A stretch of 64,000 bases of DNA from Dendrophyllia cribrosa (GCA_024195265.1 JAJLRJ010000014.1:19610959-19674958); one strand, 5' to 3'; shown: positions 1-16,659, numbered from the stretch's first letter. A program made the numbers and translations. The notes: a model not told the origin generated them from the letters alone.

Positions 1-174
1 TAACCCAAACAAATGCAAACTCGTTTTAACATCTGAAAAGCCAATTTCAGTTTTCAAATGCAGGTCTAAGTTGTACTTATCCTGGTGTATTTTTGAGTAA
101 AAAATAAGTCATAGGAGATTTACAGCAGCTGACTTCTGAATATTGAATAAACAGAAACAGAGTTTCAAGCAAAA

Positions 175-437
175 TATTGCATCATCAAAGTAATCACTCT
201 GGCCAATCACGACAGACGCAGACAACCCAATGAACCAATCAGAACTCGTAGCAAATACATGCAGCCGGCGCCAAGCGCGGGAAAACGCGTGCGAGCAAAT
301 CACGACTGGCCTTGGTTTTAACTCTGATTGGTTGAGAAAATGGCGCGAGATTTTTTTAGCCAATCACAAAGCGTAGCAACGCAAAACCAAAGCAATTTCG
401 AAATTACTTTTGACACTCAATTGAAAAGCGCGGCTCT
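175..437 (-). repeat. Mariner-like MITE copy carrying CCAAT and E2F-like sites
   Basis: This is a reverse-oriented, diverged copy of the family present twice at 16033-16659. It shares the core with several CCAAT/ATTGG boxes, TTTTCCCGCGC (here as GCGCGGGAAAA), GGCGCC and the terminal AATTGAAAA block near 420. The left end is degraded, so its boundary is approximate. Confidence 0.75.
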
Positions 438-2498
438 AAGAGGTTTGATTGAAGTTGTCCTGGAAGAAATATGAATCAGTTAAAGACCCCAAACATTCCA
501 GGATATATATATATTTGTTTTTTTAATTCTTTTTTCGCCAAACATCGCCTCAAATTTAAATCCGATTCAGCGATGGAAAATTGAAGCCCCGAATCTCAAT
601 GATCAATATCTGCCCCTGCAGTCTTCAAAATTTAAACTCAGGTGTTCAACCGACCGTGTTGTATATGTATATTCCTCGTTCGCTAAAAGCGTGTTGCGTG
701 TTGCGCGTGATTGCCTTGATCCCGACAATTCCTGAGAAAAACTAGAGGGTAAGTCGTAGTCTACTTTTTTTTTTACCCTCTTAAGGGGAATATTCTTTTG
801 GAACACAGCAAATTTTTTTTACATCGGGTTCACACTGTTTAGAATGTAGCCTCAAAAGCTACGATGTCCTTAGGGCTCGTCAGCGCATACATTGTCATGA
901 GTGAGGTATCATTTTGCTTGAAATGTTCCTCCATTTTGAAAACATTCTCGCGCGTGACCCACGCTGTCCTCGCGCAACAAACCCGTGACAGAAAGGTGAC
1001 CTGTATTTGTCTACCTTGCAATTTGCATCAATTTCAACTGAAAGAAAGTCAGAAAAAATTTACATATTCATGTCAGACCATGTAAGGAAAACAAGCAACG
1101 ATCTAATGTACATTTCAATTCTTGTTGAAGACTGGTTTGTCGGGTTTCCAATTTAGTCCACCACACGGAAGTACAAATTCCCGCCTTATTAAAATCATCG
1201 AACTTCTCACAGTAAATAATATGGACGTGCTGAACACAAAGAGATTTTATAGCCCGCGAGATCGCAGCTGTTTCATGTGGTCAATATCGGCAAATTCTTG
1301 TTGGTTTCTTTCAAATTATAATTTCTTTGCGCGATCGAAAAACGAAACTGATACGGAACTCACAGTTTCATAATTCTCCCTAAATATAATTCATTTCGCG
1401 TTTACTCGATTGATTAGCTCAGAATATACCGACGGCGTCGCTATTGAGCTAATCCTACAATGATTCAGCGAAATTTCAAGCTAGACTGAACTCAATTAAG
1501 GAGATCGCGAGCTTTTGATATTTATATTAGGAGCCAGAAACATCCATGCTTAACTTAGATAAAATATGGAGATAATTTATCAGATTCTCAGGAACAAATA
1601 GTGTATTATTTACCGTAATTATATTGAATTATTATCTAAACAAACCTTTTGCCATCGTCACAAGCTGCAAGCCACTTCTTCGATCACGATGGGGAAAATG
1701 TCGACATGAATATTAAAGTTTATGTAACAAGTCCTAACAAAAGTAACCTTACTTGATGCATCCGACAAAGAGTTGGTGGCAAGTCCCAGAATTTTTATCT
1801 TTGTAACACAGTGTAGTTACGTTTACCTATGGTATAACCTGTTCTTGACCAGCTGAATTAAACATTTAAACAGCATTCGATCGACGAAGAATTTTGTGCG
1901 AAGACTTCACGATTCGTTTCACTTTTCCTATCTTCGAGCGTGCGCGAAGCACCTTTGTATTGTCACGTCATCGTGACAAGAAAAGATGGCGTTACTGAAA
2001 GACAGTCGTGCGCGTATTGTTCACGCTGCGCGCTCAGTCATCGCAATAATTCAATATCAATCCAGACTGATTTAACTTAATTGTCCTAAATAATGTTTTA
2101 TATCTTTTTGTTTTAAAATTGTATGCTTTTGCAATACTGTACGAATCTATCCAGTCATGCAAATAAGGCGACTTATTTCGTGCATAAATAATGGCTGTTG
2201 TTGTTGTTGTTGTCATCTCCCCTCCCCTCCCCCAAGAGCTTGCTGGCAAGCAAGGAGCATAACAATGTAGAATGCAAAAAAGGGTCTGCGATTTGAGAGC
2301 CATTAACATTATGATAGGTTTTGGTGTTTTATGTAAACAAAACAAGTTGATAGTAAACAATACTAATATAGAGTGATTTTCGTAAGACCGTGAAACAGTA
2401 TCCAGCAATTAATCAAAATTAGCCAAAATTAGCTAAAACTAAACAAAAGAAAACAATGGAATCACTCAAACATTTTTTTATTATAGCTACAATCTTGG

Positions 2499-2597
2499 TA
2501 GTCTCCTACGCAGCCGTTATTAGGGCTCGTCACGCAACGCTCCTCTGGGGGAGGAGCGTTGCGTGGCGAGCCCTAATAACGGCTGCGTAGGAGACTA
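2499..2597. mobile_element. 99-bp foldback MITE with 9-bp target-site duplication
   Basis: The two halves form a near-perfect inverted repeat: TAGTCTCCTACG at the left end and CGTAGGAGACTA at the right, with arms of about 45 bp around a short G-rich centre. Direct repeats CAATCTTGG flank it at 2490-2498 and 2598-2606. A 9-bp duplication is typical of Mutator-like (MULE) elements, so a non-autonomous MULE derivative is the best guess. It has no coding capacity. Confidence 0.8.
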
Positions 2598-3745
2598 CAA
2601 TCTTGGACATCTCAAATGAAAAATTAATACCACCCCCCCAGTTCAGTGATGGGAAAATGGCGCGTTCTGGTTTTCGCGCGAATCCATCTTTGAATCGGGG
2701 GCAGGGAGGTGTTATTTTTCTTTTTATTCCGTCCGAGATTATAGGTAGTAAGTGCATTTTTCACAACTGAAATTCACACAAAAAAAAAACCTTCAAAATG
2801 CCTCTGCTTAGCCTCAGCATTTAAATTTTATTAGGATTTTGAAGCTCGATAGAATACTTTGACTCGCATATGAACGAGCATACGCTTCTTGGCTATTCCA
2901 CTGCCTACATAAACAAGTCTACAAGTTCATTAGAAATGGCCTCAGCCAGACTCCAAAAATATGTAAGAGTGGAAAATGTTCTCTGCCATCAAAATGCTCA
3001 GGCTTCAGATAATTTACAGGTGTTGCTATAAGAGTTTAATTTACAACAGGCTCTGCCCTGCTTTCAAGAGCTGATTTCACTGGATGATGGGGTCTTCAAC
3101 AGCTTTGGTGGTTTTAAGGATTGCATTTGTTTTCTCTTGAATTTGTTTTTGATTTTGCTCAAAATTTTGCAAGTTGCCTTGAAATGTATCCAGTAAGTGC
3201 TTTCCGTACCACAATATGCAAGACCATAATCAGGGGAAGGTCCCAGGGGTTCTGGACCCCCCCCCCCCCCCCCCCTCCCCCTTCTCTCGGCAGATAAATG
3301 AGATTTGAGAACAGAAACCTTACAAAAAAAAGAAAGAAAGAAGCAAACTATTTCAATGTGAAAAGGAAAAATGGGAAGTTGTTGCTATTTCACTTAGTGC
3401 CCTAGCTGTATGGACAGAAACATGCATTTTGAATACCTGTGTAACATATCCTAACTGTCTTAAGTGACAGAGGCAGGAAGATGAGAGACCCTGGGAACGA
3501 GATTGGGAACCCCCCTTGCAAATAAGCTGGGTACGCCCCTGATATCCACTGATAACCAAGAGCATTTTCTGAAAAAAGATGCAGAACCACACAAAAAATA
3601 TACACAGAGATGTTTTACAAATAATTCAAGGCAACATGAATACATGAATCAAAATGTCTGGTTAACATTGAAGCAGAAAAACACAGTCAGCTTAGACATT
3701 TAAACCAATGCAAAGGTCGAAAATGTTTCACAAGTGCTCCAACAT

Positions 3746-3751
3746 TTTATT
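3746..3751 (-). promoter_or_regulatory. Polyadenylation signal of PSMD7
   Basis: TTTATT on the plus strand reads AATAAA on the minus strand, 46-51 bases past the PSMD7 stop codon. That is a normal distance for a short 3' UTR. Confidence 0.55.
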
Positions 3752-3796
3752 ACAAAAGAGATGCATGCCAAGCCAGTAGTTCAATAAATGCTACAC

Positions 3797-9141
<5,345 letters not shown>

Positions 9142-9300
9142 TTTGATTTAACGTTCGATAAACTGGCGAGCCCAACTTCTTTCAAATAAATTTTTTCAAT
9201 ATTCAAGATGGCGGATGAGTCGACAAAATTCTTCTCTTCCCAGTCTCGCGCGGTTCCCAGGAACCCATTGTCGAACCCATTCTTTCCCGCGTCCATCCCA
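9142..9300 (-). promoter_or_regulatory. Putative PSMD7 promoter with a YY1-like site
   Basis: The DNA immediately upstream of the PSMD7 start contains AAGATGGCG at 9205-9213 on the plus strand, 64-72 bases before the ATG. This is a YY1-type element that often sits at or just after start sites of housekeeping genes. The flank to 9400 is CpG-rich (CGCGCGCGTGGG near 9375). No TATA box is evident. An 84-codon plus-strand ORF begins at this ATG but looks fortuitous. Confidence 0.4.
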
Positions 9301-10360
9301 GGGTGCGCCCTCGAAAGGTATTATGGGTATATGGACCGGTTCGGAATGGCGATCGATCGACACGAGATATCACGCGCGCGTGGGAAAAATATTTGCAAAG
9401 GGAAGTTGTTAGTCAGTTGGTCGCCAGCCAAAGTTATTGCGTCAATAGGTTGTGAAATTTGAACTCAATGTATGTGTATGATATTTTACGCAATTAATAT
9501 ATTAAACATGTTCCTACCAGTAGAAATTACTTTATTTTCTGCCGAATCGTGCCTGGCAGCACATAAGCGGTGATAGTCTATACTCTAAACTCGGCCGTCA
9601 GGAGACGAGAGGGTTTCCCGGCACTGGCTTTGGCCATAAGTTTAGTCTGACGTGCGTTAAGCTGCTATTTACATTTAACTTCTCTTTCTACTGTTTTTCT
9701 CCGTCTCTCCTTGGTTTAAAAATAGCGACGAAATGGCTGTCCGGAGTCGGAGGGAAACTAAGGTAAGTTGGCCGTAAGGGCAGGAATCGAACCCCGATGC
9801 AACGAAGTACCAAGGAACTGGGAAAATGTGTTCATTGTAACGTGGTTTCGTTAAAAGGGGGTAATGTTCCATACATTTTACTATGACTGGACTGAAGAAA
9901 ATCGTAATACCGGGGGTTCGTTATATTGGGGGTTCGTAATACCGGGGGTTCGTTATATCGGGGTTCCACAGTACACTGTAGTGATGCTATCGTCAGAAAC
10001 CCTGAAAGGCACCACAATTTCATTCATTGGAGGTCTCGTCTCCAGTAGGGGACGTAACAACAGTGTCCTCAATTAGTACTTCCGGTTCGGCTCAAATTCA
10101 TTTACATCTATGATGTAGTATCAGTTACGTTAGCATTTGTAGCTTTAAAACTCCGTAACTGTTTGGTAACTTTAGAACGCTTGCAGTTGCCTTGTACTTG
10201 GCTTGGCTAAGGCCGGGAAGAGGGGGGGAGGGGATTTCGGCCCTATATTTTCTGTAAAAAATAAGCGGCGGAGGATGGGGTGGGGGGGTGGGGGGGAGGA
10301 GCAGACACACGGACATCGGACACACACACCGTGGGTGGACGTCATTTTAGACTTAACATC

Positions 10361-10610
10361 AAATAAAGTAAGCAAGGCTGATACTGCGTAGAACCTGAAC
10401 ATTTAACGCAACAACGACATGATAGAGCTCCAACTAACAGCCAAAATGCAACCGTGGATAGCTGTTTCGACCTGGTTGGGTCTCGTCAGCACGGTGTAGC
10501 AGCAAAAAGAGAGAAAAATTAGCGCGAACGCCAATTGTCTTGCATGGTTTTGGCTATGTAATCGCTGAAGGATGGTTTGTCTATCCTCGCTTTCTTTATC
10601 GCGGCAATGA
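10361..10610 (+). repeat. Solo arm of the foldback element seen at 17381-18025
   Basis: This stretch matches the left arm of the foldback at 17.4 kb. Shared blocks include GCAAGGCTGATA, GACATGATAGAGC, CAGCTGTTTCGACCTGGTTG and TCGTCAGCACGGTGTAGCAG. Only one orientation is present here, so it is a truncated or recombined copy. Confidence 0.75.
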
Positions 10611-11382
10611 CATGATATTTTGAATTCTTTGCCTATTGCTCATTGCAAACTTCCCTGACCTTAAAAAAACATGTTTTACTCTGACTTTTCCCTGACCGTA
10701 GCAACCCTGAACTTGTTCACAAGAAGAGTAGAGTAGTTGTCTGGAGACCCACCAGCTATTCATTGCTATAGAAACACTGAAATACTTATTCACGGTGGAC
10801 ACAGAAGCCTCAAAAAGTGGCAAGGGTAATAACTTTTCCGTTTTGATGTTGTTAACGTGAAATTTCACAACAGCACAGAACTCATGTTCACAAATTGAAT
10901 ATGTTTTTTCCCATTAATTTTTTGCAATTGTTGGCGGAAAATAACGTCACAAAGATGGCGCCAAAATTTTAAATTAGTATTATGGGATATCTGATGACCG
11001 TTTCTGAAAGTACACGCCATAATAATTTCAAAAGTGAAAAAAGTTCGTAAATATGTTGATGCGATCCAAAGATATGCCATTTCGAAGTTGGAATTTCCGC
11101 CATATTGTTACGACGGAAATATTTGCCACTTTTTGAGCCTTCTGTTCCCACCGTGATTTTCATCTTTGAATTGATAACTAATAATTATTACTGTCTGTCT
11201 ATATAATATTACACTTAAACTGATAACCAAGAAGACCGAGTATCTGATTTAAGAAGTTCACTTTTCAGTTATTTAACAATTAGACTAGAAGTAATCACAG
11301 ATTAAAGTGCGTCTCCTTAGGTACCTCGTTGTGACATGGCATTCGCGTTTTAAGCATGTTTCTGGTTCAAAACACGCGCTAA

Positions 11383-11594
11383 GCATGCGGGATACTATTG
11401 TGACGTTTGACAACGCGCTAAGCATGCTGGATACTATTGTGACGTTTCAAGATGGCACAGATTTGGTACCGACACTTTTCTCGATTCGTTCCGCCTAGAC
11501 GACGCGCTAAGCATGCTGGATACTATTGTGTGACGTTTCAAGATAGCGCAGATTTGGTACCGACACATTTCTCGATTCGTTCCGCCTAGCCGAC
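11383..11594 (+). repeat. Tandem duplication of a ~107-bp unit
   Basis: CGCGCTAAGCATGC, GGATACTATTGTGACG, GCAGATTTGGTACCGACAC and CTCGATTCGTTCCGCCTAG occur twice in the same order at 11415-11499 and 11503-11589. A partial third copy of the first half precedes them at about 11374. Confidence 0.8.
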
Positions 11595-11629
11595 AAGATT
11601 AGGAAGCGTCTCCTTCGTCGACGTAATTA

Positions 11630-11735
11630 TGAGCTCGAGATTTCTATCGCATGATAGTTGATGAGGGCGAAGTCCGAATCAACCGGCATCACGCATAGAA
11701 TTCAAGAGCAAATAATCTAATCGTTTTAGTATAAA
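11630..11735 (-). repeat. Copy of a short foldback MITE family (also 36039-36152)
   Basis: The stretch contains GAGATTTCTATCGCATGATAG, GGGCGAAGTCCG and CAAGAGCAAATAATCTAAT. The same blocks occur in reverse orientation at about 36045-36150, indicating one dispersed family. Confidence 0.6.
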
Positions 11736-12387
11736 TCTTCTCGACGTTCAAAACTTAACAACAAGACATGTTTATGTGCTCCCGGCTCCTGGCACGCTCG
11801 GACGTAATAAACGCCATATTGAATATGGAGGACTTTTCGGCGGTGTCGAATTTTAGCTTTTTCACTGGCGCTACTTCTAGCGGATAATGATGAAAGAGTA
11901 GGCAAAAGAGGTAAAACTCGGCAATGGATTAAGAGAAGGGTTACTGTCCACTTCCTTGGTATTTTCTTTTTAGATTGTATAATTTGGGGATTATTCACCG
12001 CCATGTTTAAAGACGAAAATAGCATATCGACCTAGCGCGCATGCCCTAGTGCAACAATGCGGTGTGAACGTGGCTAAATGAGTACAACATCATGCAAAAT
12101 CCAAAAATGTTGCAACAAAAATTTGACCATTTTCAAACTTGATCCAACATCGCTAAAAGTTTATGCCGTGTAACATGCGTGCGCGAACGATTTTCTTCGA
12201 AAATTTTGCGTTGCAAGTTTTTGAATCTGATTCAAAAATCACCCAAAAATTTACAAAACACCCCATAACATAGATCATGAGATAAGCAGAGAGTTTTTGG
12301 ATTGCTTAAAACGTGAACGAGTCATTTCCATTAAACTCAGGATTAAACCCATGTCAAGTGGAGGAAAAATGGCATTCAGGTTTAGCG

Positions 12388-12478
12388 CCATTCTCGTCCC
12401 CAAAGCTTCACGGCTTTTTTTTAAATTGGGTCTCGTGGTAGCACGAAACGAGGGCTCTGGGGACGAGAATGGTGTACT
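12388..12478. repeat. Short foldback repeat
   Basis: CCATTCTCGTCCCCA and TGGGGACGAGAATGG form a 15-bp perfect inverted repeat around about 55 bases. It is probably a small MITE or the paired ends of a degraded one. Confidence 0.6.
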
Positions 12479-13413
12479 CCCGCCTTAATGCTGGACCAGC
12501 TGCAATTTTAGAAAACTGCAAACTCACACGCGATCGCGCCATTTTGTTTTTCATGTTGTGATGTCATTTGAAGGCTTGGATACTTCAGTGTTTTGTGTTT
12601 CCCAACCGAGGAAACACATACGGCACTAGTGTCAGGAGCTTACCCGTCTAGTGTATACCATTATAAATCTCATTATATCATTATATCTTCAACTGTTTGT
12701 TTTTTTATTTCACTTCTGTCTCTATCTCTCTTTTTGCCGTAAGGATCAGTTTGCCGTTTTTACCTTTACTATATCATTATAGTTTTTATTCTAAGTATTT
12801 AAAAACAGCAAGATTTGGATTGTGCATGGTCGTTTCAATAGAAGTTTCAAACACATATCACTGTGACACCAGTAACGCTTTATCCCAGAGGGCACTAGTC
12901 GGTACAGTTTGTGTCCCCATACATGCATTTCTGCCGTTCCTCGTTTCCGGTTCCGCTGGACAAGGGTAACGCGGACTCTTGGAACGAGATTAAAGTACCC
13001 CCTGTTGGCCCCCTGTTAAGGGACGGACCATTTAATTTTTGTGTGTGTGTGGGGGGGAGGGGGGGGGGAGGGGGGGGGGAGGGGGGGGGGGGCAATTACC
13101 CAAAAATTCCTGCCGAAGAAATTTAAGAGAAAAAAAATCGTGCACAAAAAAGCACGTAAAAAAAAAATGCAAGCACCTTTGGGGTAAAAATAATTCTTGC
13201 AAATAGTGGTGCTGACAAAAAATCATACTCAGAAGAAATTGCCCAAACCCCCGCCACAAAAATTAAATGGTCTGTCTCTTAAAGTTGCCCCCCTGTTGTA
13301 TATATTTACGTGGAAAAGCGGAAGTGGATAGTGGAATTCTTGGAACCGCTAAATTTATGTATAATTGTAAGTTTTCGCTCACATGAGACTTATAATTCAT
13401 TATTTTGTCAAAA

Positions 13414-14514
13414 ATGGCTTGCGAAAACGCAACTGATTATGATTACAGACTAGTCGATAGCGACACTGGTCTCCAGGATGCTATCTCTGAGCTCAAACGG
13501 AAAATAGCGGAAAGGAACACTCTTTTAGCCGTTGATTGTGAGGGGAATTCGTTGAGCCGAAAAGGAGCGCTTACCATCATCACAGTAGCAACTGAAGAGA
13601 AAGTCTACATATTTGATGTGCTGAAATTAGGACAACTCGTATTCAGCAGTGGACTTGGCGAAATCCTGGAAGACAATTCTCGTAAGAAGTTGATGTTTGA
13701 TTGCCGACAAGATTCCGACGCGCTTTGGCACCAGTTTAAGGTTAAACTGAGCGGAGTCTTGGATCTTCAGCTGCTTGAAGTCATCTATCGCCGTGAAAAC
13801 CCCTCAGGTTCCACAGCTAATACTCCGCAGTTTTCCACCAAGAATAAACGTCGTGGTCATCGCAACCGTCGCAGTCAGAGAACAGATGAAGTTGAGAAAA
13901 TATATGGTTTTGCTCGTTGCATTGAGTTGTACCTCCAGGACGAAAAGTTGATCAAAATAAAGAATAAGGGAAAAGAGCTGTTAAAGGAGGACGAGGAAGT
14001 GTGGACAAAAAGACCACTGACGGATGAACTTACCCAGTACTGCATTGTGGATACAATGGCGATGTTCAGATTGTACAACAAGATGAAGGATGTCAACGGA
14101 GGAGAGCAGGCCCGTCTTCGAGTTGCATCCGAAAAGTATGTTGATCTGTATCGAGGCAAAACAGAAAGATCTTTCGATGACTATGAAACGAATGCGTACC
14201 TTCCTCTTGACATCATCCCTGATAAAGGAACTCTGGATTTCCCGGCCGCTGACACTGCATGTACGCGCTGCCATCGACGATTTCCACGGGAAGAATTCAG
14301 TGTAACACAGCTGGGAAACGGAGAACAGAAATGCAGGGTGTGTAAGGAGATAAAGCGCCAGGAAGATGTACAACAAAACAGAGTAGATAATTGGGAACGC
14401 GCTGCCCGCGAAGAAGAAGAATATGTTTACATTCCTGAAGGCATGTCTGACTACGCATTTGTTCATGGCCACGAACCTTGGGAAACCTCCTCTGACTCCT
14501 CTTATTACTGGTAA
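13414..14514 (+). CDS. DEDDy 3'-5' exonuclease domain protein, EXD1-like, single exon
   Basis: The predicted 366-aa protein carries an RNase D/WRN-type 3'-5' exonuclease domain in its N-terminal two thirds, expected to trim RNA or DNA 3' ends. Exo I is VDCEG with D41 and E43. Exo II is FDCRQDSDAL with D100 and D102, one of them the metal ligand. Exo III is QYCIVD with Y209 and D213, the YxxxD signature of the DEDDy class. The catalytic set therefore looks complete. A basic insert (about 140-160) interrupts the fold. The C-terminal part has C283-x2-C286 and C307-x2-C310, a likely zinc-binding knuckle. The start is the ATG at 13414 in context AAAATGG; an in-frame TTG nine bases upstream is not needed. 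There are no introns, unlike the neighbouring genes, which suggests a retrocopy or a family of intronless genes. The nearest named relatives are EXD1-like proteins. The substrate is unknown. Confidence 0.88.
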   Translation: MACENATDYDYRLVDSDTGLQDAISELKRKIAERNTLLAVDCEGNSLSRKGALTIITVATEEKVYIFDVLKLGQLVFSSGLGEILEDNSRKKLMFDCRQDSDALWHQFKVKLSGVLDLQLLEVIYRRENPSGSTANTPQFSTKNKRRGHRNRRSQRTDEVEKIYGFARCIELYLQDEKLIKIKNKGKELLKEDEEVWTKRPLTDELTQYCIVDTMAMFRLYNKMKDVNGGEQARLRVASEKYVDLYRGKTERSFDDYETNAYLPLDIIPDKGTLDFPAADTACTRCHRRFPREEFSVTQLGNGEQKCRVCKEIKRQEDVQQNRVDNWERAAREEEEYVYIPEGMSDYAFVHGHEPWETSSDSSYYW

Positions 14515-14659
14515 AGCCTAGCTCATACGCTATCATGGCCTTTACATGGCCACACGAAGAGTCATCCCAAAAGACTGATACTTCAATTATTGCAAATACC
14601 ATTTAGAAGACTTTAGTGAAATGAAAATAACACTGAGCGCGAATCAGGTGTTTTTACCA

Positions 14660-14825
14660 TAATCGCGTTCGAAGAACGCAATCCTAATTTCGTGTTGCAG
14701 ACAAATTTGAGATTTTTTGGTAGACGGTCTTCCAAATGGCCGCCCCTATTGGTTTTTTCAGGGGCTCATTTCCGCCGGAAATTCCTTCGAACGCGTCTCC
14801 ATAAGCTGTGATTACTGCTAGTTTT
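14660..14825 (+). repeat. Interspersed repeat, same family as 6405-6595
   Basis: AACGCAATCCTAATTTCG, CTTCCAAATGGCCGCCCC, AGGGGCTCATTTCCGCCGG and CTGTGATTACTG match the reverse complement of the PSMD7 intron 2 copy. It starts about 145 bases after the exonuclease stop codon, so it may lie in that gene's 3' UTR. Confidence 0.65.
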
Positions 14826-16032
14826 ACCATTATATAAGCTTACTTAGTTTTACCATCATATTGTAAGCTGTACAGAGAAAATGTTAATAGCTAATTGCAT
14901 ATCTTTTACTAGATGTAGGGGTGGTTACGGGGGCAGGGGTGGGTACTCAACAAAATACCGGAACTCTGCCCCAACGTTCAAACCTTACCTTTTTATATAC
15001 CATTTTTGACAGATAAGGTAACACTTTCATAGACCTTCCATAGAAAATGACCTTTCATGTACCTACAGTACACTTTTATCAACCCTAAAAGTAGTCCTGC
15101 AGAAATCTTTCTAGCCATGGAAAAGGTCCATCAGAAAATTTCTATCCTAAAAAATCCACAAATCGTTAATTTTAAACCCCCAAAAGGCCTTCACATCTCC
15201 TCATCACTAATACACCTGTACAAGATATTTTGAAAGGCCCTTTTAAACATCTTAATGACAGTTCTTCCTACCCTTTCCATACTTGATCTTATGAAAACCC
15301 TACCCTTTTATAATAATTACCTTCAACCTGAAAAAGAACCCCCGTTCGTATACAGTCCATTATAGGGAGTACACCAGGGGAGTGGTTATCAGTAAATCTA
15401 ACTCATATGTTACATCCATTAACTCATTGCAATCAAACTGTCCCACCCTGCAGGGACTACTTTGCTGGAAATTTACATCTTTGATGGTAATAACAATTCT
15501 TGTCTAAATAGATAAGCCCACACACAGACGCATTGCAGGCCTTTTATTAGGCTCAATTTCCAGCTGTTTTGAGAGCCTGCGTTCCTTGCCCCACACCGTT
15601 GAGATGAGGATCACAACCGGACTTCCAAAATGGCTGGAAATCGAGCCTAGCCTTTTATTTGCTCCGCTTAAGTTTTGTGGGCATTATTTTTGACAATATC
15701 TAAGGGGTGAAATATTTTAATATTTAGCCTTTGTAGTGGTTGGGGTTAAATAGGTTAGGGTTAGTCTTGGCGTGTCCCGCTTTCGCAAAATAGATTTAGC
15801 TCTCAAGGGCAATAGTTTCCTCCTATTATTAGCGATCTACTGTAGACCTCGTTTGTATTTTATATTATTACATTATTGCTAAGACATTTTCTTTGAACTT
15901 GATGACTGTAGAGCTTGTTTTGTGTTTCAATTTGCTTAAAGAATGTTTTGTGTGCGCTTATGTGAACTTCAACACAGATATGTCGTTCTGAACTGAGTCC
16001 AACCGAATTATCAAACATCAAATTGATTCATA

Positions 16033-16314
16033 GAGCAGTTTTCAATTGAGCGTCGAAAGTAATTACACCATTGCTTTGGTTTTGCATTGCTACGCTTTGT
16101 GATTGGCTAAAAAATCTCGCGCCACTTTCTCGACCAATCAGAAGTAAAACCAAAACCAATCGTGACTTGCTCGCACGCGTTTTCCCGCGCTTGGCGCCGC
16201 CGACATGTAATTGCTTCGAGCTCTGATTGGTGCATTGGATTGTTTACGACTGCTGTGATTGGTCAGAGTAATTCCTTTGGTTTTGGTTTTACGACACTTA
16301 ATTGAAAACTGCTC
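16033..16314 (+). mobile_element. 282-bp mariner-like MITE with TA target duplication, copy 1
   Basis: The terminal inverted repeats are GAGCAGTTTTCAATTGA at the left and TTAATTGAAAACTGCTC at the right, flanked by TA on both sides as in Tc1/mariner insertions. The interior contains at least five CCAAT/ATTGG boxes, TTTTCCCGCGC (E2F-like) and GGCGCC. There is no ORF. Confidence 0.85.
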
Positions 16315-16365
16315 TATTAGTTTATGAATGTAATTGTGTGTTACTATATAGTGATCCATTGAATA

Positions 16366-16659
16366 GAGCAGTTTTCAGTTGAGTATCGAAAGTAATTTCG
16401 TGATTGCTTTGGTTTTGCATTGCTACGCTTTGTGATTGGCTAAAAAATCTCGCGCCACTTTCTCAACCAATCAGAAGTAAAACCAAAACCAATCGTGACT
16501 TGCTTGCACGCGTTTTCCCGCGCTTGGCGCCGGCTACATGTATTTGCTTTGAGTTCTGATTGGTTCATTGGATTGTCTGCGTCTGTTGTGATTGGCCAAA
16601 GTAATAACTGAGTAATTACTTTGGTTTTAGTTTTACTACACTCAATTCAAAAACCGCTC
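16366..16659 (+). mobile_element. 294-bp mariner-like MITE with TA target duplication, copy 2
   Basis: This second, similar copy lies in the same orientation 51 bp after copy 1. Ends are GAGCAGTTTTCAGTTGA and TCAATTCAAAAACCGCTC with flanking TA. The CCAAT boxes, TTTTCCCGCGC and GGCGCC are all kept. Confidence 0.85.

Larger units (their letters stand above)
1..3745. other. Intergenic region upstream of the PSMD7 3' end
   Basis: No gene could be supported here. The stretch holds a mariner-like repeat copy (about 175-437), a foldback MITE (2499-2597), a short TTG microsatellite (about 2191-2212), a C-homopolymer (about 3259-3276) and otherwise AT-rich DNA. A YY1-like AAGATGGCG lies near 1984-1992 in a locally CpG-rich stretch (about 1880-2040). 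It could mark a promoter, but only a 29-codon ORF follows it. Open frames at 603-806 and 839-1021 on the minus strand resemble no protein I recognise. Confidence 0.5.
9463..13413. other. Intergenic region between PSMD7 and the exonuclease gene
   Basis: No supported gene. Contents are a degenerate repeat of GGGGGTTCGTTATAT type (about 9900-9975), a solo arm of the 17.4-18.0 kb foldback (10361-10610), a tandem duplication (11383-11594), a small MITE fragment (11630-11730), a short foldback (about 12388-12478) and a G-homopolymer tract (about 13047-13092). All open frames are short and unrecognised. Confidence 0.5.

Noticed and set aside
839..1021. Minus-strand ORF containing MEEHFKQNDTSLM in good start context
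   Set aside because: Only about 31 codons follow the ATG, no neighbouring exon fits, and the product is unrecognised.
9208..9462. 84-codon plus-strand ORF starting at AAGATGGCGG, divergent from PSMD7
   Set aside because: The ATG is part of a YY1-like motif. The translation matches no family I know and no splice-linked continuation was found.
13047..13092. G-quadruplex regulatory element upstream of the exonuclease gene
   Set aside because: It is a long G homopolymer with GA interruptions, like other homopolymer tracts at 3259, 7193, 36204 and 46680 in repeats. Nothing distinguishes it as regulatory.
13405..13413. Upstream TTG as start of the exonuclease gene
   Set aside because: An ATG in strong context follows nine bases later, and animal nuclear genes rarely start at TTG.
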